Below the pieces are notes generated by a model that searched no databases, was not told the origin of the DNA, and saw only the letters and a program-made list of their open reading frames with translations. From Amycolatopsis sulphurea (GTDB taxonomy: Bacteria; Actinomycetota; Actinomycetes; Mycobacteriales; Pseudonocardiaceae), in NCBI RefSeq assembly GCF_002564045.1, contig NZ_PDJK01000002.1:3596001-3660000 (forward strand): a stretch of 64,000 bases of DNA, in the 5' to 3' direction. This document shows, one piece after another, positions 29,494 to 38,351 of the stretch (positions are counted from its first letter, which is position 1; each line of letters starts with the position of its first letter). The position numbers and the translations under genes are program-made.

Positions 29494-30524
29494 GTGAGCC
29501 ACAAGTCTCTCACTCCGCACGACATTCCACCGCTGTCCGTCAACGCGCTCGTCGAGCGCTGGTCCGATGCTCGTTGTCGAGCGTTCCTGGCTAAGCACAA
29601 CGGCGAGGAGTCGAACCCGCGCGATCTGTTCGCCGAACTCGCTTACGGGGTCCGGATCGCGGAGGAGGCCACGGCCAGCCGGTGGTGTGTGATCGCCGAA
29701 CTACTGCGCTTGGGCGCGGTTGATTCCTGGCACCAGGCGGCCGACGCGATCGGCGCCACCGAAACCGAGGCCAGGGACGGCTTTCACACCTGGGTCGCGG
29801 CTCAAGCGGCATTACGGCTTCGAACCGGAACCGTCGGACTCACCGAGGCCGACGCCACGGAGCTGTACGCGTTTGTTCGAGACGGTGGCCTGGTGAGTAT
29901 CGAGGTCGTCCACTGGGCGCTCAATTCTGCGCCGATTCCGCGGGATCGACGTGACGCGTCCAGCCTGGCAATCGTCCTGGTTGGACTCGCAAGCCACGCG
30001 GACCCCGACGGCTGCAACGCTTTCCCCTCGTTGGCAACGCTGACGCGGTACACGCGCCTGTCGGAGCGGTCCGTCCGCTATGCCCTGCGTTCATTGCAGG
30101 AGCTGAACCTGATCAGGCCGTCGGACCCGGAGATCGTGGCGGCGTACGTGAAGCGGGCCGACCGGCGACCCAACGGATACAACCTCGCGGTGCATCGCCG
30201 CGAGGATTCTGTGGATAGCTCGTCCGGCGAGGGGCAGAGTGTGCCACCCGCTGAACAGTACGGGGAGCAAACAGCGCAGGCACGAGGGGCAGACAGCGAC
30301 ACCACGAGGGGCAGCGCTTGCCCCCGAACCGTCCTGGGAACCGTCCTGTGCGCGCCCGCCCGCCCGAGGCGCGCTTGCCGCCACCGCCGCCGTGCGGTCA
30401 GTGCGACGCTCGCTCCACCGACCCCGTCTCGGCCCGAGTCATCTGGCTCGATGCCGACCGAATGCGGTCAGCACCGTGCCCCCGCTGCCACCCGGCCACC
30501 AGCCGCGCGGGAGGTGCCCGGTGA
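29494..30524 (+). pseudogene. Helix-turn-helix protein of the integrated element, 3' end out of frame
   Basis: The first 240 or so residues read well: an all-helical N-terminus and a winged-helix domain (PSLATLTRYTRLSERSVRYALRSLQELNLI), as in plasmid and integrative-element replication or regulatory proteins. The GTG at 29494 has GGAG upstream. Past about 30,250 the frame becomes arbitrary Arg/Pro sequence. Another frame instead gives PPPPPCGQCDAR...SAPCPRCHP, a zinc-ribbon-like ending, and stops at 30524 with a GTGA overlap to the next gene. The simplest reading is one or more frameshifts between about 30,250 and 30,370. Function beyond DNA binding is not known. Confidence 0.6.
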
Positions 30525-31213
30525 ACGTCGATGTTCTCGACAAGGTCCGCCAGGCCGTCGCCAGCGCGCACGCAGCTGGCCACCGCACGCCGGGCCGACC
30601 GACGCTGATGAAGATGACCGGCGCGACCGACTACCAGGTCCGCAAGGCTTTGGACGCCCTCGGCGAAGACGAACCGCCAGCTGGCGCCAGTGCTGACGAG
30701 CCAGGTGAAGCCGAACCAACGATGGCTCTCCCCGAGCCTCCGCGTGATGCAGTCGTGCGGCTTCCCCGACCCTGGCCGCTGATCTTCATCGGGCTCGCTG
30801 CGGCCGTGGCGATCTGGGGCGGCTGGGTGCGGCTCGGCGAGCTGACCGGGTTCGGCCCGATCAACCTGCTGCCGGGGGTTGGCGGCGGCTTCACCGTGAA
30901 CACGGCCGTCGTGCTGCCGTTGTCGGTCGAGTTCTACTCGGCGTACGCCTTGCGCGTGCTGCTTGCGTCGGACCGACTGAGCGAACGCACCCGGCGGTTT
31001 GCGCGGCGATCGTTCCTGGCCAGTTTGGTGGTGGGTGGTGGCGCTCAGATCGCCAGCCACATCATGGTCGCCGCCCGCGTCCCCGACGCGCCGTGGCCAG
31101 TGACCACCGTCGTGGCGTGCGTGCCGTTGCTTGTGATCGGGTTGGCAACCGGCCTGGCAACGCTGGTGAAGCGGGACGCCCCTATTGGCGGCGCTGGTGG
31201 TGATCGGCGATGA
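30521..31213 (+). CDS. Membrane protein of the conjugative element (spd-like)
   Basis: A 230-residue protein. The first 70 residues form a winged-helix-like segment (GRPTLMKMTGATDYQVRKALDAL). After an acidic linker come four hydrophobic segments (LIFIGLAAAVAIWGGWV, VNTAVVLPLSVEFYSAYAL, FLASLVVGGGAQIASHIMV, VTTVVACVPLLVIGLATGLA). Membrane proteins of this type sit just before the FtsK-like transfer gene in actinomycete conjugative elements, where Spd proteins help plasmid spread. The GTG start overlaps the upstream stop, and its own stop overlaps the next ATG (ATGA). Role is inferred from context. Confidence 0.7.
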   Translation: MNVDVLDKVRQAVASAHAAGHRTPGRPTLMKMTGATDYQVRKALDALGEDEPPAGASADEPGEAEPTMALPEPPRDAVVRLPRPWPLIFIGLAAAVAIWGGWVRLGELTGFGPINLLPGVGGGFTVNTAVVLPLSVEFYSAYALRVLLASDRLSERTRRFARRSFLASLVVGGGAQIASHIMVAARVPDAPWPVTTVVACVPLLVIGLATGLATLVKRDAPIGGAGGDRR

Positions 31214-33370
31214 ACGCCGCTCGACGGGACGGCCAGTCCGGTGTGCCCGTAGCATTCCCCGCTCAGGAGGCGTCGCCGGTCGGTGTCAGCTCTGGTGAGG
31301 TCGGCCCGGCCGGGCCGGTGCTCGACGGTGAACTGCTGACCGACGAGCAGTATCGGCGGGCGCGGCGGCTGGCCGATCTCGCGAGGTCGCGGTTGCCCGC
31401 CCGTTGGCAGGACCGCAACCACTTCGAGCGGGTTCGCGCGGACCTGGTGCGCCACCTTGTACGGGCACCGTTCCGGTATCCGGCCGCCGTCGCGCGCGGG
31501 GTGCCGATCGCGGTGCGCGTCTGGTGGTCGTGGATGTCGGTGAAGGACTTCTACGACGCGGCGAAGCAGACGCAGCAGCTGGCGAACCGGTACGAAGAGA
31601 TCCACCGCTTCCGGGTGCGGCGCCGCTGGTGGACGCTCGCCACCACGGCCACCAGCGGTGGCGGCCTCACCGTCGCGAGCCTGGTGGAAGGCCCGGTCGT
31701 CTGGTGGATCGCGGGTGGTGCGGTATCCGCCGGGCTGGCGGTCGCCGGACGCCGCAAGGACGGCTCGGGCCGGTCGGCGGTAATCCGGCCGCGCAGCATC
31801 GCGTGGGCGATGGACGGCAACAACCTCGTCACCGCCTTCCGCGACGCCAGGCTCATCGGCAAGGACGACGGACTCGCCTTCGTCCAGCTGCCGAAGCGCG
31901 ACGGCACCGGCTGGGCGGTCGAAGTGGACCTGCCCGCCAGCCGGAAAGCCAGCACCGCGATCGCGAAACGCGAAGACCTCGCCTCCGCGCTGGCCGTGGA
32001 CGAAGTCCAGCTCATCGCCGAACGCGTCCGCGGCAAAAGCGGGCACGCGGGACGGCTTTCCCTCTGGATTGCCGATGACGACCCCTACGCTGCGAAGCCG
32101 CTCGACTCGCCCCTCGGGGAGGTCGAGAGCTGGGACTTCTGGCAGCCCACGCCGTTCGACACGACCGCGCGCGGACAGCTCGTGCACCTGTCACTGGTGT
32201 GGACCTCGCTGCTGGTGGGCGCGATCCCGCGCATGGCAAGACCTACGCGCCCGGATCCCGGTCACCTCCGCCGCCCTCGACCCACACGTCCGGCTCATCG
32301 TGGCCGACGGCAAGGGCGGCAAGGACTGGAAGCCGTTCGAGCTGGTGACTCACCGGTTCATCCCCAACGCCCGCGCCGAGGCGATCATCCGGCTGGTCGC
32401 CGTGCTAGAAGAGACGGCGGCCGACGTCGAGACCCGCTTCGGACGACTCGCCGAGATGGACGACGAACTGTGCCCCGAGTCGAAGGTCACCCCGGAGCTG
32501 ACCCGCAACCTGGTTCACGACATGCCGCTGACCGTGATCGCGATCGCGATCGCTGAGATCCAGAACTACCTCGAAGACGACAGCCCACTCGACCCCGACC
32601 AGCCCAAAGGCAAGAAGCGCGGACAACGCGTCCTGGAACTGCTGACGTTCATCGCGAAAACCGGCCCCGCGGCCGGTTTCGTGTTGATCGTCGCGACGCA
32701 GAAGCCCGACTCCCAAGTCATCCCCGACAAGCTGCGCAGCCAACTCGGCGCCCGCTTCGCCCTCAAGGTCATGACCTACCAGGCCAGCGAGACCATCCTC
32801 GGCGCCGGGACGTACAAAGCCGGAATGGACGCCTCCAAACTACTCAAATCCCACTGCAGTGTCGGGCTTCTCCTCGGTGCGGACGGGGAAACCGACCTCG
32901 ACGCCGGCGACGCAATCACCGTGCGAACCCACCTGCTGCCCATCAAAGACATCCGCACTGCATGCCATCGAGGCCGCGCACTGCGTGAGATCGCCGCAAC
33001 GCTGACCGGCGACGCGATAGGCGCTCGGAATATCGGAAGCCTGCCGGACGACGTCGCCCGGCGAATCGAGGAGACCGCGGCAACGAGCGAACCGGACACG
33101 ACCTTCGAGGCCGTGAAAGAACCCGAACTCCCCGAAATTCTCAGCCTCCTGATCGACGTCATAGGCGGTCACGAGACTGGACTCGTTGCCACAGCTGAAC
33201 TCGCCAGCCGCATCAGCTGGGACGCCAAATCACTCGGTGAAGCACTACGCCGCGCTGGGATTCCCGCAGCAACGCCACCCCGACAACGGATCAACGGCTC
33301 GCCATATCCTGTTTCCGTCACCGATCTGAGCGCAATCCGGGCCGGAGTCGTCGGCTGGCTGGACGGCTGA
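31210..33370 (+). pseudogene. FtsK/SpoIIIE (TraB)-type DNA translocase, frameshifted in Walker A
   Basis: About 720 residues if repaired. The N-terminal part has two membrane helices (about residues 135-180), and the C-terminal part carries the rest of the FtsK ATPase (RLIVADGKGGKDW, LIVATQKPDSQVIPDKLR) and a winged-helix-like end. Such proteins move double-stranded DNA in actinomycete conjugation. The Walker A region reads across three frames: GAIPRM, then GKTYA, then ARIPVTSAALDP. This needs two single-base losses, one at 32,235-32,236 (GGG to GG) and one at 32,249-32,250. The gene is therefore dead, or the assembly has homopolymer errors here. Confidence 0.8.
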
Positions 33371-33374
33371 CCCA

Positions 33375-33408
33375 GGTTGGGTCCGCACAGCTCAGTGCGG
33401 ACCCAACC
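33375..33408 (+). terminator. Perfect 14-bp hairpin after the translocase gene
   Basis: GGTTGGGTCCGCAC (33375-33388) pairs with GTGCGGACCCAACC (33395-33408) across a 6-nt loop, starting 5 bases after the translocase stop. No T run follows, but the stem is strong. The following 33,409-33,826 contains no gene I can support. Confidence 0.7.
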
Positions 33409-33826
33409 GATCGCCATTGCGACTAAAGTCGGGACTCGCGCGGCTGTGAACAGCGAGAACCGCCTACAGCGCGACGATTCCGGACGTTCGGACCACCTGC
33501 GAAACGTCCGCACAGGTCCGCACGAGCCCTGGTCTGTCAAGCCGCTCATACTATTTCGACTCGCAGGTCGAGCGACGCTGAATTGATCTCGGCGGCGGAC
33601 ACGCGCTTGACCGGTCGCCCGCTTGTATCGCCCGACCTTGTGCGAACCGCTACTCCACCTGGGTGACAACCGCCGCTCCCAGCGAGAAGCCTTCTTCATC
33701 GAGGTCATATTGCTACCCTCGGCAGCCGAGGGAACGCAGGAAGGCACCTCGGAGTCTCATGGAGGGAGCCGAGGAGGGCCTTGCCAGGCGGACGGGAGCG
33801 CGCTGGCTGAAGCGTCAGGGGAGGAC

Positions 33827-34501
33827 GTGAACGACTCAATTGCGGCCAAGGCCCGGCAGGCGTTCGTTCGGTTTGACGATCTCAACGAGCGCCTTTCAGA
33901 ACTGCTGTTTGTGCTGGTAACGCCGGCTGAGGCCGGTCGCCCTGGCAGCATTGAACTCCGCCGAACCGCCCGTCACGAGTTGGCGGTCGCTGCCTACTCG
34001 TCCATCACGAGGCTGGTCGGGGTGTGCGGCAATGGTCGGCCGTGGGTGCAGGTCACCCGCGGCCGGCTCATCGAGTTCTGCGACGCCAACGACGTCGGCA
34101 TTGTCGTGTTGGATGCGGTCCTGGACCTCGCGCCGCGGTATCCAGAGGTCGACAGCCGCGAACAGCCACCGCTTGAACCGCTGGAGCCGTTGCCTGAGCA
34201 CGACGACCTGCTCTACGTGCCGTCGCGGCCGGTGGAGTTCGGCCAGTACGTTGTGGAGCTGGAGTTGCAGCCTGACCGCGCCGGCCGACCTGTGTTGATG
34301 GCTTACACGACGCCGGAATTGCTGACCGCCTGCTGCGGTGAGTTCCAGCCGTGGGTGGCCGTCCACATGGATGACATCAAGGACGTCATCGCGGAGTCCG
34401 GTGCATCCGGCGTGCTGATGAACCCGGTGCTGGCCGAGGAGTCGCGGCATACGGCGACAGTGCAGGACTGGTCGCGACGTTCATCCATCGGAAGGGAATA
34501 A
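33827..34501 (+). CDS. SAV_915-like family protein, duplicated domain
   Basis: A 224-residue protein with two related halves, about residues 20-105 and 125-215. The second contains YVPSRPVEFGQYVVELELQPDRAGRPVLMAYTTPELL..CG..QPWVAV, which resembles SAV_915/SseB-like domains common in actinomycetes near type VII secretion-type genes. The GTG at 33827 is chosen for the GGGGAGG 3-8 bases upstream. It ends 4 bases before the WXG100-like gene. Function unknown; perhaps a chaperone or accessory protein for the secreted neighbours. Confidence 0.6.
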   Translation: MNDSIAAKARQAFVRFDDLNERLSELLFVLVTPAEAGRPGSIELRRTARHELAVAAYSSITRLVGVCGNGRPWVQVTRGRLIEFCDANDVGIVVLDAVLDLAPRYPEVDSREQPPLEPLEPLPEHDDLLYVPSRPVEFGQYVVELELQPDRAGRPVLMAYTTPELLTACCGEFQPWVAVHMDDIKDVIAESGASGVLMNPVLAEESRHTATVQDWSRRSSIGRE

Positions 34502-34505
34502 ACCG

Positions 34506-34850
34506 ATGACCATGCCGTACGGAGGCGGTGGCGGCTACAGCTACACGCCGGAAGGACTCAACAGCATCGTCGGCCAACTGCGCCACGGCGCCAAAGCACT
34601 CGACGGCGTCGCTGCCCGTGCCGTCCAGGGTGTTGACGCTGGTACCTCGTCCGACGTTGTCGGGACCGTGCTGGCCGACCTGATCAAGATGGCCACCGCG
34701 TCGGCCGGAGCCCTGAGCGGCTCGGCGGAGAAAGTGCACGCTGCCAACGGTGCCTACGACGACATCGAGAACTCCCAGACCGGGCAGATCAAACGCGCTG
34801 GCCAGTCGGAGGATCCGGATACGCGGCGCGAAATGCACGTCCACGGCTGA
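34506..34850 (+). CDS. WXG100-like small helical protein (ESX partner)
   Basis: A 114-residue protein predicted to be a two-helix hairpin (YTPEGLNSIVGQLRHGAKALDGVAARAV...LADLIKMATASAGALSGSAEKVHAANGAYDDIE), the size and pattern of ESAT-6/WXG100 partners, although it has no W-x-G at the turn. GGAAGGGA precedes the ATG. It lies directly ahead of a larger WXG-bearing protein, so the two probably form a heterodimer for type VII secretion. No secretion apparatus is encoded in this window. Confidence 0.6.
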   Translation: MTMPYGGGGGYSYTPEGLNSIVGQLRHGAKALDGVAARAVQGVDAGTSSDVVGTVLADLIKMATASAGALSGSAEKVHAANGAYDDIENSQTGQIKRAGQSEDPDTRREMHVHG

Positions 34851-34861
34851 GGGGGAGCAGC

Positions 34862-36097
34862 ATGGGACAAGTTCTGAACACCACCGTCAACGGTGCCTCC
34901 GGTACCTGCGTGGCGGCCGCCGACTGGCTGCGCACCGTGGCGGAAGCTGGCCGCCAGGCGGCAGGCGACGTCCGAGGAGCTCGCACCACGGCGGAGGCCG
35001 GCTGGCAAGGACCGGCGAGCGAGGCTTTCCGGGACTCGATCGACAACATCGACGTCGTCGGCGACGAAATGGCCGACTGGGCGTCGCGCACCGAGCGCGG
35101 CTTGCGCGACTTCGCCGGCTCCTTGGACACGGTCATCGCCCGCGTGCAGGACGCGATGACCAAGGCGACGGCGGGCGGCCTTCAGGTCGACGGCCCGTTC
35201 ATTGTCGAGCCGGACCCGGTGCCGATGAACAAGCCGGGCACGCCGGCGGAGATGTGCACCGCCAACAACCTGCATGCGGTGATCGGCACGTATCAGGGCG
35301 ACATCAAGAAGTACAACGCTCTGGTCGCCGACCACAACGCAAAGGTCGCGGTCTACAACGAGTGCAAGTCGATCGTGGACGCCGCTCGGACCACCGAGGA
35401 CAATGCGCACATGGCACTGCGGCAGGCGGTCCAACCGCCGGCGGGCGGCCTGAACATCGATGCGTACAAGGTCGGCACCACCGTCATCGCACGCGTGAAT
35501 AGCTACATCAGCTCGTTCGAGAATCCCCGGCACGAAGCGCTGCTCAAGGCCGCACGTGCCGAGAACAACGCCCAATTCTTCGAGGGCTGGGCCAAAGGTA
35601 CCTTGATCGACATGAGTGCCGACGACAAGGTGCTGCTTCAGTGGGCTGCGGACAACTCACGCGGAAACAAGTACGGCTACGAAACCCGCGCCTCACAGTT
35701 CGGCAAGTACGTCGACATGGTGCCCAAGCCCGTGCTGGAATTCATCGCTGCCTACCCTGGCAAGCGAGCCCTGCACATGCTGCCGCCGGATGCGGAAACC
35801 GGGCTGAAGACCGGGCAACGGCTGCTCAAGGGCTTGCCGTACGTGGGCAGCACGTTGACGATCGTCAACGAAGCCGTCGGTGCGGCGAATGGCGAGGAGA
35901 CCTGGGGTAAGGCCGCTGCCGACTCCGGCGGCCTGATCGTCGGCGGTGCCCTCGGTGCGGCCGGAGCTAGTGCGCTGGCCGGTGCAATCTACGGCGCGCC
36001 CCTTGGGCCAGTAGGGTCGTTCGTGGTCGGCACCGTAGGCGGGATCGCCGGAGCCATCGGCGGACAGGCCGTCGCCGATTGGCTGGTGCCGAAGTGA
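34862..36097 (+). CDS. WXG100-domain protein with glycine-zipper C-terminus (candidate type VII effector)
   Basis: A 411-residue protein. Residues about 1-100 form a WXG100-type helical hairpin with W-x-G in AGWQGPASEAF. A middle region of about 200 residues is mostly helical with a second possible hairpin (IKKYNALVADHNAKVAVYNECKSIVD). The last 65 residues are hydrophobic and glycine-rich (GGLIVGGALGAAGASALAGAIYG...VVGTVGGIAGAIGGQAVADWL), like membrane-inserting glycine zippers. GGGGGAG precedes the ATG. The layout suggests a secreted, membrane-active effector, but no known toxin domain is visible. Confidence 0.6.
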   Translation: MGQVLNTTVNGASGTCVAAADWLRTVAEAGRQAAGDVRGARTTAEAGWQGPASEAFRDSIDNIDVVGDEMADWASRTERGLRDFAGSLDTVIARVQDAMTKATAGGLQVDGPFIVEPDPVPMNKPGTPAEMCTANNLHAVIGTYQGDIKKYNALVADHNAKVAVYNECKSIVDAARTTEDNAHMALRQAVQPPAGGLNIDAYKVGTTVIARVNSYISSFENPRHEALLKAARAENNAQFFEGWAKGTLIDMSADDKVLLQWAADNSRGNKYGYETRASQFGKYVDMVPKPVLEFIAAYPGKRALHMLPPDAETGLKTGQRLLKGLPYVGSTLTIVNEAVGAANGEETWGKAAADSGGLIVGGALGAAGASALAGAIYGAPLGPVGSFVVGTVGGIAGAIGGQAVADWLVPK

Positions 36098-36114
36098 ATG
36101 AGGAGCCAAGGCAG

Positions 36115-36834
36115 ATGCCGGACGAACAGTCCCCGAAGGATGACGAAGCCGTGGATCGCGTGCCGCCGCGTCCTGACCGTGAGACCGGAGAACCATTCCC
36201 GCCTAACGGGTTGAGCTACTTCGGCGGGAAACAAGTCGATCCCCTCACCGACCCGTATCGCGACTTGCGGTTGTCACAAAAGCCCGAACCGCCACCTGGC
36301 CTCGGACCAGTGCTGGCCTGGCATCGGGAGAGCCGCAAGGGCAAGGTGGCCGTAGCCGTGGCCGGGTTGGTGATCTTGAGCGGCGGGACGGCCGCCATTT
36401 CGCTTCTGCGCGGCTTCGGCCTCGATGCGTTGGGCTACTGGCAGATCTGGGTCATCATCCTGGTAGCCACCTTCCTCGCTACCGGTCCCTTCAGCTACCT
36501 GACGTACGCGGTCGGAGCCGACTGGCTCCTGGTGGAACGCGCCAGCTGGGGCGTGAAGAAGCGAATCTGGGTCGACCTGTACGACCTGACGAAGATCGAC
36601 GCTTCCTACGGCGGCACGACGTTCCACTTGTTCCTCTACGACAATGGCGGCGGTCTGTCCCGGAGTTTTGAGGAACTGCAACGTGATCGCCGGATCTGGG
36701 ACCTCGTTTACAACGGCATCCTGCACTCGGTCGTGAGTGGAGCCCAGGTGAGCAAGCAGGCTGTCGGGATCCTCAAGCTCCACGAGACGCCCGCGCTGCG
36801 GCTGCGAGAAGCTGCTCGTTCGGACGGCGTGTAG
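36115..36834 (+). CDS. Two-helix membrane protein, possible immunity partner
   Basis: A 239-residue protein with an acidic, Pro-rich N-terminus of about 75 residues, two membrane helices (VAVAVAGLVILSGGTAAISLL and WVIILVATFLATGPFSYLTYAVG), and a cytosolic beta-rich C-terminal domain that resembles a PH-like fold (WLLVERASWGVKKRIWVDLYDLTKIDASYGG). The ATG at 36115 has AGGAG 9 bases upstream; a GTG at 36094 would overlap the preceding stop but lacks a ribosome site. Its position right after the WXG effector suggests protection against it or help in export. This is inference. Confidence 0.55.
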   Translation: MPDEQSPKDDEAVDRVPPRPDRETGEPFPPNGLSYFGGKQVDPLTDPYRDLRLSQKPEPPPGLGPVLAWHRESRKGKVAVAVAGLVILSGGTAAISLLRGFGLDALGYWQIWVIILVATFLATGPFSYLTYAVGADWLLVERASWGVKKRIWVDLYDLTKIDASYGGTTFHLFLYDNGGGLSRSFEELQRDRRIWDLVYNGILHSVVSGAQVSKQAVGILKLHETPALRLREAARSDGV

Positions 36835-36861
36835 CTCGGTGGTGGACGATGTTCCAAGCGA

Positions 36862-37245
36862 TCATTCGAGGCGTTTCAAGCCGTCCAGCACTCGTTGCAT
36901 AAGCTCAAGGTCTGGTTGCTGAGGCGCTGGTGAGCGTTGCCAGGGTCTCGGTGATCTTTTGATATACGGCCGAACTCGGTGTGGCAGCACCGGAAGTACC
37001 TCCGTTGGCAACCCGTCCGGCGAGATGACCGGCAGCACGTCCGTGGCTTCCGGGTCGGCGGTCGGCCAGGCGGCTGCCTCATCAGCTCGTTCCTGTTCGA
37101 CCCGCGTGATGATTGCTTCTACCGACCAGTCCGGGCCATGCCGAGAGACGCCACGTTGCCGTCGTCGCCCAGGTGCCAGACATCGGACGACCAGCACCGC
37201 GAGCACGGCGGCGACCACTACGGCGGCGAGCGCCCAGACGGTCAT
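36862..37245 (-). CDS. Small single-pass membrane protein, last gene of a four-gene cluster
   Basis: A 127-residue protein with an N-terminal membrane helix (VWALAAVVVAAVLAVLVV) and a basic then acidic cytosolic tail. Its ATG overlaps the stop of the upstream gene (ATGA), so it belongs to the minus-strand cluster 36,862-38,137. No recognised domain. Similar small membrane proteins are common cargo of actinomycete integrative elements. Confidence 0.55.
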   Translation of the reverse strand: MTVWALAAVVVAAVLAVLVVRCLAPGRRRQRGVSRHGPDWSVEAIITRVEQERADEAAAWPTADPEATDVLPVISPDGLPTEVLPVLPHRVRPYIKRSPRPWQRSPAPQQPDLELMQRVLDGLKRLE

Positions 37246-37487
37246 GGGCCGGCAGGCTGCTGTTCGTCTGTCGGCCCATGCTGCTGATCGTCAGTCACGA
37301 TAGGGACGTCTGCGTCGTGGTCGTCGGCGTGGGCGTGAAGCAGTTCGCCGAGCTCGATCAGCAGCCCGGCGAACTCGTGTTGCTTCACGACCGACAGCGA
37401 TTCCGTGAGCAGCTCAGTCGTGGCACGGGGGATGTGCTTGGTGACCGCGGTCATCGCGTTGACCAGCTCGCCGGTTTGGCGGTTCAC
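37242..37487 (-). CDS. Unknown 81-residue protein
   Basis: A small helical protein beginning VNRQTGELVNAMTAVTKHIPRATTELL and ending in an Asp/His-rich tail (HAHADDHDADVP) that could bind metal. The GTG start overlaps the stop of the upstream gene, and its stop overlaps the next start; both overlaps are 4 bases. I do not recognise a family, but the double coupling supports it as a gene. Confidence 0.55.
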   Translation of the reverse strand: MNRQTGELVNAMTAVTKHIPRATTELLTESLSVVKQHEFAGLLIELGELLHAHADDHDADVPIVTDDQQHGPTDEQQPAGP

Positions 37488-37912
37488 GGTTCGCACACCC
37501 CGTTCGCCTCGATCACGTCTGCGAGCACGCGCAAGGTGGCACCGGTTCGGCGGATCGTCTGTGTCAGGTGCGCAGCTACCGAATTGCTGTCCGAGAGATG
37601 GCGGTTGGTCAGCACGAGCGCCGCGGTGCTGTCCGGCAAGCGCAGCACGTCGAGCAGCCCTGTGAAGCCGGGGCGCTCCAGGACGGAACCCAGAACACCG
37701 AGATCGCGGAAGACGCCGCCGAGCCGCCAACCCTCGCGTTGAGACCAGTCCCGCAGGAGGTCCGTGCAGCCGTCGGCGTAGGCCATGTCGAAGACCGCGG
37801 TGCGCACGTAGCCGTACACGGCCGGCGGTTTGCTGGCGGCCAGCTTCGGCAGCGGGAGTGTGGCCAGGCGGTCCCTGAGGTCGCAAAGATCGGGGTAGGA
37901 ATTGTCGGCCAC
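37484..37912 (-). CDS. Resolvase-fold-like protein lacking the catalytic serine
   Basis: A 142-residue protein whose pattern follows the N-terminal domain of serine recombinases: VYGYVRTA at the first strand, LLRDWSQREGWRLGGVFRDLG, RPGFTGLLDVL, AALVLTNRHLSDS and IRRTGATLRVL. The position of the nucleophile in YxRxS is occupied by threonine or alanine (YVRTA), and there is no DNA-binding extension. It is probably not a recombinase but a regulatory or structural descendant. It is the second gene of the overlapped minus-strand cluster. Confidence 0.55.
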   Translation of the reverse strand: MADNSYPDLCDLRDRLATLPLPKLAASKPPAVYGYVRTAVFDMAYADGCTDLLRDWSQREGWRLGGVFRDLGVLGSVLERPGFTGLLDVLRLPDSTAALVLTNRHLSDSNSVAAHLTQTIRRTGATLRVLADVIEANGVCEP

Positions 37913-37915
37913 GGC

Positions 37916-38137
37916 TCAGAAGCCCTCGCGGAGCCGGTAGGCCAAGCTGGCCTGCGGGCAAGGCCAGGGAGCGCCGCACTGTCGACAGCAACCGGTCCTC
38001 AGCGGTTCGTGCAACACCAGCGCCAGCCCGACGAGGCAGTAAAGCTGGGCTGGTTCGGGAATCCGCGTTTCTGCCGGTGGCTGCAGCCGGTTCTTGTGCC
38101 AGCGCCTTAAGGGAGTGACTGTCGCCAGGTCCGCCAC
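37916..38137 (-). CDS. Small zinc-finger-like protein
   Basis: A 73-residue protein with a C-terminal cysteine cluster (CCRQCGAPWPC) that could bind one zinc ion, preceded by a hydrophobic helix (LYCLVGLALVLHEPL). It is the first gene of the four-gene minus-strand cluster; the next gene starts 3 bases after its stop. Function unknown. Confidence 0.5.
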   Translation of the reverse strand: MADLATVTPLRRWHKNRLQPPAETRIPEPAQLYCLVGLALVLHEPLRTGCCRQCGAPWPCPQASLAYRLREGF

Positions 38138-38351
38138 GACTCCGTCGCCTGCTTCCGTCTCGTCTACGTCTTGGACGGCGCCCCGGCGGCAGGGACATCA
38201 CGGCGAACGAAATCGTGCGTGCGGCAGTTCGTCCGTGACCTCGGAGGCGAGAGGAAGATCAACCGGTCGCCGGGGCACCAGGGCGCGACGGTATGGCCGT
38301 TACTGGTCAGTAATCCGAACTGTCAGTTCGGGTATGACGGACCCGGACGAT

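Noticed and set aside
36094..36834. GTG start at 36,094 for the two-helix membrane protein
   Set aside because: It overlaps the previous stop but has no ribosome site; AGGAG is well placed for the ATG at 36,115.
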